Source: Aselliscus stoliczkanus (lineage: Eukaryota > Chordata > Mammalia > Chiroptera > Hipposideridae). Taken from it: a stretch of DNA of 64,000 nt. The DNA lies in the NCBI GenBank assembly GCA_033961575.1, contig CM066738.1, positions 101,333,478 through 101,397,477 of the forward strand, written 5' to 3'. The notes under the pieces are model-generated. The model was not told the DNA's origin and did no database searches. It saw nothing but the letters and a program-made list of their open reading frames with translations. This document shows, in pieces, positions 51,453-62,740 of this stretch. Position 1 is the stretch's first letter, and every line of letters starts with the position of its first letter. Made by a program: the position numbers and the translations under genes.

Positions 51453-51649
51453 ATGTGGAGAAAGTGCTACGGGAAATCTGTATACTTTGCAGGATAAACC
51501 ATTTGTGAGATCTTCTACTTTTAAAAGAGGACATTCATTGGACTTAGTGAACATTTTATTGAGAAAAAGTTTAAAGTAATATGTATTATTTTTTTCCTAA
51601 ATACTCAAATACTAGATGGTGATTATATAAATTTGGAAAATGTAAAGCA

Positions 51650-52010
51650 TGAATAAATGACAAATGTTCTATAAACCTACTTCTCATATATAAATACTGG
51701 TTACATTTTATCGTATAAGGCATACACACATATTAAAATCAGGACTGTACTCCTTATACTATTTTATTTCTGGCTTTAATTTGAAAATCTTATACTTTCT
51801 CTGTCATTAAACATTTTGTGAACACATGACATTTACTGGCCATATTATGTTCTATCAGATGGATACATTATGGCTTTCTCTAATTATTGTATATTTGTGT
51901 AGTATGAGGTTCTATGCTAAGACATATATATAACTCTCTAATAAACATTTTTTACATGAATCCTCGCTATTTCCTTATTACATATTCCTAAACAGGACTT
52001 AAAGGCTGTT
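51650..52010 (+). repeat. Old AT-rich interspersed repeat, second copy
   Basis: 'ctgtcattaaacattttgtg', 'ctggccatattatgttctat' and 'aactctctaataaacatttt' resemble the same kind of old LINE-type sequence as 49380-49900. Confidence 0.4.
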
Positions 52011-52274
52011 GATTGCTAAATGGCTTTCCAGAAAGTTCTGTCAATGAATAGTCCTGTCAGCATGATGTAAAACGATCCACCCCCCTCATCAGAATTGAAT
52101 ACTGAGTTTTAAAAACTGTTTGCCCATCGAGCAGGCACATGTTAAGATTCCTTCTAGTGTAGGCACCGTGCGTGGGAGTTGAAGGGATTATTAACACACA
52201 TTCCCAGTTTAGAGACGCTGGTTGGGCAGAGACCAGCACTGGGCAGCCTACCTCAGCAAAGGGGCAGCATGTGT

Positions 52275-52470
52275 GCCAATCAAGAGCACAATCCTTGAAG
52301 TCAGACAGTCTGGATTCAAAACCTGGGTCTCTCACTCATGGGCTGGGTGGTTTTAGGAGCAGACACGTTCGTCTCAATTTCTTTCACTGTATAATGGGAA
52401 TTGTAACAGCATCTATCTAAAGGGCTGTGAAGTTTCAGTTTGAGCATGTATCCAAGGTGCTTTGATGGCT
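52275..52470 (+). repeat. MIR element
   Basis: 'tcaagagcacaatccttgaa', 'ctggattcaaaacctgggtc' and 'tttcactgtataatgggaat' follow MIR order. Confidence 0.82.
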
Positions 52471-54142
52471 ACCTTCCGAAGTCCCTTCAGACTTTCCCAA
52501 CTCTAAAGCCACAAGAAACCTGGGTCCTGTGCTGCTCTCCATAACAGAAGCCACGCTAGTCGCTGAGCAATAAAGCCTGCTGCCTCGGCAAACGGTGAAG
52601 GGAGCCCAGGACACAGCGTCCAAAGGCTCACATTCCTGAATCCCAACTGGGTCTGTAGCTTTGGTTTACCCACAGAGAGTGTGTGGACTAAGTGCCCTGT
52701 CTTCTCAGCTGTACGAAGTGCCCTGTTAGGGACTGAGGCTCCCTGCCTGGGACTCTCCTTATCTAGCTGTTTAGGAAAGGAAATGTTTGAGAGACGACTG
52801 AAGCCAGGCTTTAGCATCTGCTATGAGTGAGCAATAATAGCCAGACGAGGTAACACCGAACTGTTCTGGCCCCCGGACTCTGCCTTTCACGTCTCAAACA
52901 GCACAGGCTCCTTAGCGTCAGCTTACTTCTAGACTGATTTTTTTGGTCAAGCAACCAAAAGCCCATTTTTCTCCTCTGTGTTCGTTTGGCTGTGCACTAA
53001 GTGGGCAGGTGAGCTATTAAACCCTCCTTAAAAACATCTATACCACCCAAGAAAAACAAAAAACCCTGAGCTCCAAAAAGTCACTGCAACCGTGGCCTGG
53101 TTACCTAATTAACCAGATTTAATCAGTTCATCATTTGGTTTCAGGTATCTTAGGCTCCTGCTTTGCTTACAGCTACTAAGTCTGGGCTGAGTTTTGCAAG
53201 TCGCGGAGGGGCTCCTCTACCTGAACTCTCTCAGAGAGGAAAAAATAAACAAGGATTCACTGGCTTCATGGTGCGAAGTTCCAAGAACAACAGCTGTCAA
53301 GCTGGGACACATGGTCAGTCTAGCTTAGTACCAATAGGTGGAACTTTCCAGACAGAGTTGAAAGATTAGAAATAGGAATAGTCATCGATCAGCTCTTTCG
53401 TCCCATAGCTTCATTCTCTTTTGATTGTTTTCTTCTTTCCCATGTACATCAAGTTTGGTAAATCGGGGCCCTGTCCGCCACTCTTAGAAGGCAGAGGGAA
53501 GTCAGGGTGAGCCCAGGGCGGCTGCAGGTGATGGGAGAGCCTGCTCGTGGGCCTGGCCCCCACATCAACTACCACGCTCTACAGGGACTTTCTCCTTTGA
53601 TCATCAGATCTTCTAAGCTATTTTCAGTCTGTAGAATATAAATAATTTTCTACTTATTGGAAACTAGGCTTGAATTCTATATTTGAAATGTAAACACTTG
53701 AGTGATTTTTAGTGATGTACTTGGAAAGGATTGGTGAGACACTGGTGCGTTTGTCACCTGGCTGGCGAAGGCCCCGCCACTCTCCGTGAGAATCCAGGAT
53801 TCACCCAGCAGGCCAAGGAAGAGGCCTTTGCCCTTTTCTTCTGGATGGACTGGCTGGGCATGCATGAACTCTGGTCCATGCTGCTGCTGTAACACCTGCT
53901 GAGGAGACCGCTGCCTCTCCCTAGGCCAATGACGCTGATACCGCCCTCCTCAAGGTGACCATGCCTGAGTCCTCCAATACCCTCGCCACGTCCCCTCTGT
54001 GGTATGGTGGTGTGTGCTATGATCTAGGCCAGGAGCCCATCCCTTCCTCCCCACATCAAGGTGACACTGAAACTTACCTTTATTAATCTCTCTATCTGCT
54101 AAGTCTAGGCTCTCTCTCCAAGGGACCACTGGTTAGAGGGGA

Positions 54143-54178
54143 AACAAACAAACAAACAAACAAACAAACAAACAAACC
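54143..54178 (+). repeat. (CAAA)n tetranucleotide microsatellite
   Basis: About nine perfect units of AAAC/CAAA are present. Confidence 0.95.
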
Positions 54179-55957
54179 TTTGCTCTTTTCCCTTTGGAAC
54201 TGGAAAATTTGTGTTTAGCCAACTGAAACAGCAGAGACTTGGACCTTTTGGGGTCTTGGAAGAAATGTGCTCCCTCTTGTCTTTCTGTTCCCTTTGTCCT
54301 TTAGTTTATGGTCAGACAAGGGAAATCAAACCCAGGGGAAGGGCCCCAGGGGGGAGGGAGCCCAGAGCAGATGGCTCAGACCTGCCCTTATCCCAGGCCT
54401 TCACCCAACAGCACTCTGATGGTTTTAAAATATGCCCACAAATACCATATTCCTCTTTCCAAAAGGTGGCGTCTAATTCCCCTCCCCTTGAGTGTGGGCT
54501 GGACATACTGACTTGTTTCCAGCAAACAGAATATCACTGCAGTGAGAGAGGGGGACTCTGTCATGAGCTGCGTGGTAGCCTGAAGCTAAGGGAAGGAGTC
54601 AGGGCCTGGTGTGTCATGCTGAAGAACCCAGGCCTAATCCCATGGGTTGTGGAGAAACGCTGACATCTTTAGGGAATGCCATGACTGCATGTGAGTTCTA
54701 GAATGGTGACTCCAACTGGAACAAAGTGGTAGAAGCTGATGGGAGCAAGGCTGAAGTCAGAGGGACCAGGGGAGGCCATCACAGATGCCCAGGAGAAAGA
54801 AGACAAGGGATAAATATCAGGGGGTGGAGTCAAGCAATAATTACTTAGGAACTGAAGTCAGAGGCATGCTGAAGGATAGGATGGAGGAGATTGAGAAAGA
54901 ATGAAGACGACTTCTGTTTCTAATGCATGTGTGGGTGGTAGTGTTGGTAACATTGCCAACAAAACCATGAGACGTAGTGGTTGGGGCAAAACCCTGAGTC
55001 TGATGGTCAGCCACCAGTGAGCCTGAAATGGAGGGAAAGTTTGGGAGTCATCAGCTATAGAAGGAGATAAGAATGTTGAAAGCCTACTAGGAGGGCCACC
55101 AGCGGACAGAGAGAGAAGGGCAGTGAGCCAAGGATGGAACCCTGGGGAACACCATTGAGTAATCTGTGGAGACATGGTCACAGTGAGATGAGAACCAGAG
55201 AGCATGAAAGATGGAAGAGTAAAGAGCTTCTAGGGGAAACAGGACCTCAATACGAGTTGAAAAATGAACACTGCATACAGGAAGAGGATCTTTTGTTTGA
55301 GCTCGAGCAGAATGATTTCAGAAGAGCAGTGAGGGCAAAAGCCTCATTACTGTGGGCTACTGTAGGGGGAAAAGGGAAAAGGAAGCAATGGAGAGAGTTA
55401 TACATAGACTGTTCTCCTAAGAAATTCGGATGCTAATAAATATTCAGGAAATGTCCAGCCCACATTCAAGAGGAGGGGAGAGACTGACAATAGCCAGCAG
55501 AATGTTGAAGTATTTTTAGGTGACAAGGGGCCAGGAACAAAACAAAAGATGAGCAAGGCCTTAGAGGAAGCAGGAGGGAAAGCGGTCAAGGCCGGGGTTG
55601 GCCTTGCCTGGAGGCTGGACTGGACATCCCATCCTCAGGTGCCAATTTTCAATTTCTCTCCTGTCTTTGTTTATTAGCTGACATTCATAAAACTGACGCT
55701 GCTTCTGGAATTCTCTGGAAAATCTGGCTTAAGCTGTGGTTTATGGCACAAAAGAGAGGAACAAAGAATGAGAACAGAGTGATAAACCCACATGCACACA
55801 CACTTTCCATAAAGCATCACTTTCCCATCTTTCTAAAATAGTTTTCTTCTCAAACGCCTTATTAATCAATAGGACTAGGTATTATTATTGTTATGTAGAT
55901 ACAGCTTTCCAAATTATTTTGGCATTGTCTTATTTTAGTACTGGATCGAATTATTTC

Positions 55958-56120
55958 TTATTTATTTATTATGAGTTTCAGGTGTACAAAGCAACGTAAT
56001 AGTTAGACATTTACACCCCTCACAAATAACGCCCCCGCAATCTACTACTGTCTGACATGGTATATAGCTGTTACTATACCACTGACTGTTCCCCATGCTG
56101 TACTCCACATCCTGTGAATA

Positions 56121-56173
<53 letters not shown>

Positions 56174-56267
56174 TCACATATATATTTACAGTTGACATTC
56201 TATATTGTTTAACTTCAGCTTCAGGAGTATGCACAGTGGTCAGGCATCTACACAGTCCATGAAGTGT
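55958..56267 (-). mobile_element. L1 3' end, minus strand, with TA microsatellite
   Basis: This is the inverse of the 3' end family seen at 20641-21017. It is flanked by the 15-bp direct repeat 'ggatcgaattatttc' / 'ggatctaattatttc' at 55943-55957 and 56268-56282, with one mismatch. The insert holds a (TA)n tract. Confidence 0.88.
56125..56170 (+). repeat. (TA)n dinucleotide microsatellite inside an L1 3' end
   Basis: More than 20 TA units lie within the minus-strand L1 fragment. The position corresponds to the shorter TA tract in the copy at 30402-30429. Confidence 0.95.
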
Positions 56268-57464
56268 GGATCTAATTATTTCCTGAATTATCCATAGCAT
56301 TTCTTTTTCTTAAACACTATTTTAATGAGATGCTCCATTACAATGAACAAACTCTTCCATTTGAAGTATGTCAGATGTCTAAGTCGTGGCCGTGAATTGA
56401 TGAGTTCAAAACAGTTCATGTAAAATACCGAACACCCACTTGGAATTCCCTCTAAAGGAGCACTGTCTCTGTTACATACACCCAAGAACTCCGTGTTCTT
56501 TCAAAATAATATAAAATCACAGGGTGAACTGAATGATCTGCTATCCTTCAAATCATCAACACGCGGGCCCTGCAATTACCGGACAAAAGAACTCCCCACG
56601 TTACCAAAGAAATGACCCAGACACTGGAAACACTGCCTCATCACTGACCCCGCCAGAGTGAAAGATGAGAAGACACATTTGAGATAAAAATAAAACCACT
56701 TTTACTTTCAACCACATGTGATCTTTTTCCTTCTGGCCAAATGTTCATGGGCTATTAAATCAGGCTTCTTCTTAGCGGGAATAAAAGAAAAAAAGAATAA
56801 GAGAGGAGCAAAAAAAAATTTTCTGTCCTCAGGAACAAAAAAATCATTGCATACCTATTATACTAGGCAGCTAAGGGACTATGTATATAAGAAGGCGATG
56901 CCTGCAAATGGACAGTTATCCAGGGACCAAGATGCACAATCATAAAATAAAAAGGAGCCATTCAAGTTAGCATCTAGTCAGAACAAATGAGAAGCAGACA
57001 CCCCCGAAAGGTACAGGCTTTCTGAGGATGTGATATAACTGGGAGCAGTAGCCGAGTAAGGTTCTCCAAAGACATGGGAGAAGTGCCTCGTGAATAATGA
57101 GTGATTGTCAGCCATGACTATGACATTTCAGAGGAGGACAATTGGGTGAGCAAAGGGATAAGTCAAGATGGTTACAAAGTTTCTTCAGCACTTGGCAAGA
57201 CAGAAGATGTACAGAGAAGAGTGATGGGGGTACATCTAGAGAAGAGGGTGGGGCCCCATGGTGGAAGGGCCTTGGGTACAAGAATTAGGAATTTTGACGT
57301 GAGGGGTGTGTGTGTGTGTAGCAGGGGTAGTACCGACCAGTGGCTAATATGCACACTCGTTTTTCTTTGTCATTAAAACCCCACTGTGTCCTAACTAGGG
57401 TCTCAGAAATAACAGTAAGTTGACTAAAGGGAGATAAAAACTAAAAGACCATCTCAAGGACAAT

Positions 57465-57755
57465 GTAGTATAATAGAAAGAACACTGGGGTTCCAATTAC
57501 GATTTGTGGATCCCAGCCCCAACTCTGTCACTACCTACCCTCCTGACCTGGCCCAACTCACTCTGACCACCTGCCCATTGATTTCTTCAGACAGGCAACG
57601 TGGAGTTAGAGGGCCACTGAGTCTTTACCCAACAGTTCTGACACCTAGGATTTCAAGTAATAGCATTTACCTCACAAGAGCTTTCGTGAGTATCAAAGGA
57701 CAAGGCAAGTAAAATCCTTCCCACAATGTCTAGAACACAATATGCACTCAAAAAA
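57465..57755 (+). repeat. MIR element, diverged
   Basis: 'tagtataatagaaagaacac', 'caactctgtcactacctacc' and 'acaatgtctagaacacaata' follow MIR order with an insertion-like spacer in the middle. Confidence 0.75.
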
Positions 57756-58929
57756 AAAAAAATCAGTTGCCTGTGGTGTCGTAGTATTGATAATATTTTA
57801 GCATTTGGTTGCTTCATACAATTATTTGTACTCAACACAGAATTCAGTAGACAACCTGTCCATTCGGGGATCTGAGTAATACACTTTAATGGTTGGGAGC
57901 CCACTGACAAAGATCTCATGATAATTCATATTTCACTTTAAAACTAGAGTACCCCGATTCCAGGATATTGTCTTACACTTTCCAAGGTCTCCTTGTCACC
58001 CTTAACACCTGATAAAAGTCCATGCAGTGAAAATCATAAGGTGCTTGCAAGCATGCTTGGCACGTGACAACAAGCATGACCAGAGTGGTAGCAATCATTC
58101 CTGCCTGGTCATTCCTGCTTTGACATGGGGGGCCATCCACCTCCTCGTGGAGGCACTACCCGTCTACAGCAGAGACAAGGCATGGGGATGTGGGGGTGAG
58201 TCCTGCTGTCCTGACTCACTGAAAAGCAAACAATACACAAAACCCTCAGTGAATTACCAAGAAAAGGGAAGAAAGCAGGCAAGGGCCCGAGACCCAGTTC
58301 TTTGGAAGAGCCCAAGTCCTTCACTCAGCATCTAGCAACATAATCCCTCCCTGAGAGTATTATTAATATCATACGCCCATAAGCATGTTTACTGGGGCAA
58401 ACCTATAGGTAATTTGTTCACTCAACTACAGGTGATCCATTCATCCAACCAGCACGTGCTATGGCAGGTGCTAGGAGAGCTGAGAATGAGTGAGTTCTGG
58501 GCTCTCAGGATTACGGGGGGCACTCAACAGAGAAAGACATACAGGACCTGTCAGCTACTGTGCAGGCCAGTTCAGCATGGCCTCTGAAAGGGACCCAGTA
58601 GAAAGGACCCCACTTCTCACTTTGGCCCCCAATATGAGCATGTGTCACACCAGCTGAGTTTGCCTTAGAAACATATTTCCATGCCATTTTCATCGACTAG
58701 ACACTGAATAAATACACTCATGACCATCTAATGTTCTTACGATGTTTTTTAACTTGGAGAATGTCTAGAAGGCAGACATGTCAGAAAACATGGTCAGCAG
58801 CATATGAAATTCATTCCTTTCAATGCCGGGGTCAGGCAACGTGGACCTGAGCCTGCTTAACGTACAGAGCTGGATGAGAAGGCTGATGGCATCATGCTTG
58901 GAAGACCAGGTTTGGGCAGGAAGAGATGG

Positions 58930-59155
58930 GTGGAATTAACATTTCTTAAGCATCAATAACGTGCCTTCATTTTCTCGTATGTTAACTCCTGTCATCATCA
59001 AAATCCTGTGGCATATTACGATACCCACTCCACAGACGGAGGCAGTATTCTCACAAAAGTTAATTAATTTGGATTAAATGTAGCATAGCCAGGAGTAAAA
59101 GTGTGCATATCTATGTCTGTCTGACTTCAAAGTACATTCTGAGCCAATTTAGAGC
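58930..59155 (-). repeat. MIR element, minus strand
   Basis: 'aacatttcttaagcatcaat', 'acgatacccactccacagac' and 'tctgtctgacttcaaagtac' are the inverse of MIR. Confidence 0.75.
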
Positions 59156-59925
59156 TCAGAATGAGGAGATTTCAGATTTCCTCATGAGAGTACAAAGATG
59201 TAAAATAAATGATTTCTGAGGCTATGTAGGCCTTGTCCATTTTCACCAAATCCCCTCAGTGGTGCACAGGATGGCTGGGTCTGCCTGGGAATTGTAACCT
59301 TCTGTCTGTCTGGTCACGGATGCCCACAAGCTTCAGAACACTTCGCTGAAGGTGGGGGTTCAGGAACCAGAATGAGAAGATCAACATAAAAGGGAAGTGT
59401 TGCATTTGATTATTTCCTTTTCATAATATTTTGAAACTTTGATCCTAGGTTGTTGTTTTTTTCTCCCCAAGCCACTCTTGGTTTCCATTTCATTATTTTT
59501 AATATATGTTCAAATAAAATCTTTAGACACAAGGAAACAAAAAGTAGATTACAACTAGAAATAACATTTTATTCTTAGCACAGTAAATCCAAAAGAAATT
59601 GACTGTTAGAATTGTTCCATGAAAATGAAACACTGGTGATATCAGAAGTACATAGGCATATGGATTTCTTTTTACTTCAAAGTATGAATCTATACTTGTT
59701 TTGAAATACGGAAAATAAAAATTGAAACTTGAAACCAAGGCAAACTTTCTTATCAGAAAATGTAAATTAATTAGATCCTCCCATATAAGACCAATTATTT
59801 ATAAAAAGAGAGATTATAAAGAGAATAACTATTTCTTATATTCTTTTTAGCTCACGCTCACATTTTATAGTCACATATGCATATGCCGGGGTGATTGGAA
59901 GAACTCAAATAACAAAAACACTTTA

Positions 59926-60349
59926 GAGGGCCGGCCGAGGGGCGCATTGGTTGAGAGCTGGTTTGGGGATGCGAGTGGCCCTGGTTCGGATCCCACATAT
60001 GAGGGCCAATGACACTGCCCTCTACAGCTAACAACAGCTCCACCTGGAGCTGGGCTATGCAAGCCCCAGCGATGGTGTGGGCTGCAGCCTCTGCTGCAGT
60101 GGGCTACCATAGGCTACAGTGAGCGGCCGGCAGCTAGAGTGCGCTGACAATAGCCATCGTGAACAGCTGTCCAGAGGCCAGTGATCGATCTGCCTCACCC
60201 GGGAAGAGTGCAATGACGATACCAACATGGGCCAGTGAAGCAACGTCCTCCGCAACTAGACTGAAGAACAAAAGGACAGCAACTTGTCTGTTCCCCTTCC
60301 CGGATTCCCCAATGCTGTTCCCCTCCCCCAATAAAATCTTTAAAAAAAA
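59926..60349 (+). mobile_element. Long tRNA-derived SINE, full length, plus strand
   Basis: It runs from 'agggccggccgaggggcgca' through 'ggttcggatcccacatatga' (box B-like), 'tgccctctacagctaacaac' and 'gcaacgtcctccgcaactag' to 'cccccaataaaatctttaaa'. Near-perfect direct repeats flank it ('aacaaaaacacttta' and 'aacaaaacactttga', about 59911-59925 and 60350-60363). Confidence 0.93.
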
Positions 60350-60457
60350 ACAAAACACTTTGAAGAATCATCATTACAACTTCGTTCCTCCTTTTAAAAA
60401 TTGTGTGATTCACCCTTAATAATGTGGGACATGGACAGGGATTGTTAAATGTAGGCT

Positions 60458-61036
60458 AATGACAGATGACCTGACAATTAAGTTCCTGAACTTGTTGCAA
60501 CGATGTTGCCAAATTTTTTCGATATCAGAGGGTTTATTCATTATGAATTTGTACCAACTGGACAAATGGTGAACCAAGTTTACTATTTGGTGCTGAAAAA
60601 GCTGCGTGAAAAAGTTAGACGACCTGAACTTTTTGCCAACAATTCATTGCTCTCGCATCATGACAATGCACCAGCTCACACGGCACTGTTTGTGAGGGAG
60701 TTTTTAGCCAGTAAGCAAATAACTGTATTGGAACACTCTCCCTACTCACTGTTCTGCCCCCCAATGACCTCTTTCTTTACCCAAAGATAAAGGAAATATT
60801 GAAAGGAAGACATTTCAAAGACATTCAGGACATTAAGGGTAATATGACGACAGCTCTGATGGCCATTCCAGAAAAAGAGTTCCAAAATTGCTGAAGGGTG
60901 GATTAGGCATTGACATCTGTGCATAGCTTCCCAAGAGGAGTACTTTGAAGGTAACCATAGTGATATTCAGCAATGAGGTATATATGCAGCACTTTTTCTA
61001 GGATGAGTTCACGAACTTAATTGTCAAGCCTCATAT
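60458..61036 (+). mobile_element. Mariner element, internally deleted
   Basis: Inverted repeats are 'tgacaattaagttcctgaac' at 60472-60491 and its near-exact inverse 'gttcacgaacttaattgtca' at 61007-61026. TA dinucleotides flank both likely ends. Between them is a C-terminal part of a mariner transposase in plus orientation. At about 580 bp it is less than half the usual 1.3 kb, and the N-terminal half is missing. Confidence 0.88.
60515..60893 (+). pseudogene. Mariner transposase remnant (C-terminal, frameshifted)
   Basis: The plus-strand reading begins FFDIRGFIHYEFVP, continues with HHDNAPAHTALFVREF and then changes frame near 60750 to reach PNDLFLYPKIKEILKGRHF, followed by a stop. HDNAPAH is the motif of the second catalytic Asp in mariner (DD34D) transposases. 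The region with the first catalytic Asp and the DNA-binding helix-turn-helix domains is absent. The segment that should carry the third Asp (SPDLAP) is damaged by the frameshift. It cannot encode an active enzyme. Confidence 0.88.
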
Positions 61037-61436
61037 AAAGGAGTAACTATTATAATCTTAGAAGTAGTTGCCAGCTATACATTCCTGAACATCTATTGAC
61101 CTAAAAAAAAACATATCTGTAACATTTGTTAGAATTTTAAAAATTCAAATTCAAAAGAAAACTTATCTTTTATTTACTGAATCCCTAATCTGTGAGGCCC
61201 TAAATTTTCACTTAGTTTTACTTAGCCTTATCTTTAATTAAATATTTAAAAGCACATGCTTACTTTAAATTAAGAAGGATAAGCCAAAAGGCACAAAGAA
61301 GAAAATAGAAATAATCCACACACCTATCAGCCAGATCTTTGCACTGTAATATTATATATCAGTCCTACATCTAGATTTGACCAGGGTTCCCTCTTAGTCC
61401 AATACCTCCCCTAATTTGGGGTAAATTGCTCAAAAG

Positions 61437-61582
61437 GCGTGATTCTCAAAGTGGGGTCCCAGCATTACCTGGAAACTTGTTAGAAATGTGAAATTTTGCC
61501 TCTATCCCAGACCTAGTGAACCAGGAACTCTTGGGGGTGTAGCCCGGCAATTTGTGCTACCCACTGACATCTGAGAACCACA
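61437..61582 (+). repeat. MER5A-like hAT element
   Basis: 'gtgattctcaaagtggggtc', 'acttgttagaaatgtgaaat' and 'ctgacatctgagaaccacag' match MER5A in order. Confidence 0.85.
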
Positions 61583-61824
61583 GCTCCACAGAATGGGGCT
61601 CTCCTCAGATTCAGTTTGGTTCCAGAAATGTCCCTGAACTCTCTTGGAAATGCTTCTTTGTGGAACTTCTGACCCAGAATCTAGAGCTGCAGAACCTGGA
61701 GTTCACAGCCTGTATATTTTTTTTCAAAAGCCACTGACTTGACTCTGTACATGAAGGTCAAGGACTCACTGGTGAGTGGGAAGGAGAAAAGAAGTCCTAA
61801 GTCATGGTGATAAGGTTTCTTTCT

Positions 61825-61933
61825 TTCTTTTTTTTTTTTGAGGGCAGTGTCACTGGCCCTCAAACGTGGGACCCGAACCGGGGTCGCTGACTTCCCAAGC
61901 CAGCGCTTAACCACCACTCCATTCAGTCAGCCC
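61825..61933 (-). mobile_element. tRNA-derived SINE, short type, minus strand
   Basis: A T-rich tail is followed by 'gagggcagtgtcactggccc', 'gggacccgaaccggggtcgc' and 'ccattcagtcagccc'. Imperfect direct repeats 'ggtttctttct' / 'ggtttatttct' lie at about 61814 and 61934. Confidence 0.9.
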
Positions 61934-62394
61934 GGTTTATTTCTATTTTAAAATTGATTAAAATTATTTCTAATTTTTAGTGAGGTGACTAGAAGGTTAT
62001 ACCATAGTTTCTCCACACCACAATTTCTACACCACAGTTGATCCAAATGCTTCAAGTCTATGTAATAGGAAGACAGAAGACAGGAAAACAGTACAATTTC
62101 TTTCATCTTAGGTCATGCAATTCAGAATACTGTAGTTTTGCCTTCACGAATAATGGAATCAAGACTATAACTGACTCTTGATGCTGAAAAGGTACTAATA
62201 AATGTTGAGACTGTCAAAGTTGGTAAAGGCAGACTATGCTGAGATTTGACAAGATGGCGGCATGCAAGTAGCATTAGCTCTCTGTTGTAACAAGTAAGTT
62301 TTTCCTGAGTAGTAATTATAGAAACTCCAATTTAGTTTCACACCCATCGTACTGACAGAAACCCAAAAGCTTGAATTAATTAAGTCTTGATAAG

Positions 62395-62740
62395 CACATA
62401 CAGCAACAGGAACACTCATATGCTGCAAGTAAAAATTGGCACAATCATTGGAGAGAGTATTGTATATTACCCCAGCAGCTCGATCCAGTCCTAGGTACAC
62501 TGAGGATGGAAACACAGAAATTCATGCACATGAGTGCAAGGGGACACATACGAGATTGTTCACTGCAGCACTTTGAATAGCTACAAATTTTGGAAATAAC
62601 TCAAATATCTATCAACAAGAGAATGGATATATACACTGTGGTTTACTTATGCAGAAAACTATCACATTTTGAACATGTAAAATACAAAAAGCAAACTGTG
62701 ACTGAATGGACAGGCACAGTGGTGAGTACTGTTTATGTCA
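62395..62740 (+). mobile_element. Old L1 3' end fragment, diverged
   Basis: Motifs include 'acaggaacactcatatgctg', 'tgttcactgcagcactttga', 'atctatcaacaagagaatgg' and 'cactgtggtttacttatgca'. They follow the L1 ORF2 3' order with many differences. Confidence 0.7.

Noticed and set aside
54211..54663. Open frame of 150 codons on the plus strand
   Set aside because: It has no recognisable domain; the stretch resembles old repeat or LTR-like DNA, although I could not name the family.
60515..60893. Functional transposase gene
   Set aside because: The N-terminal half is missing, the frame shifts near 60750 and a stop follows; only a remnant is present.
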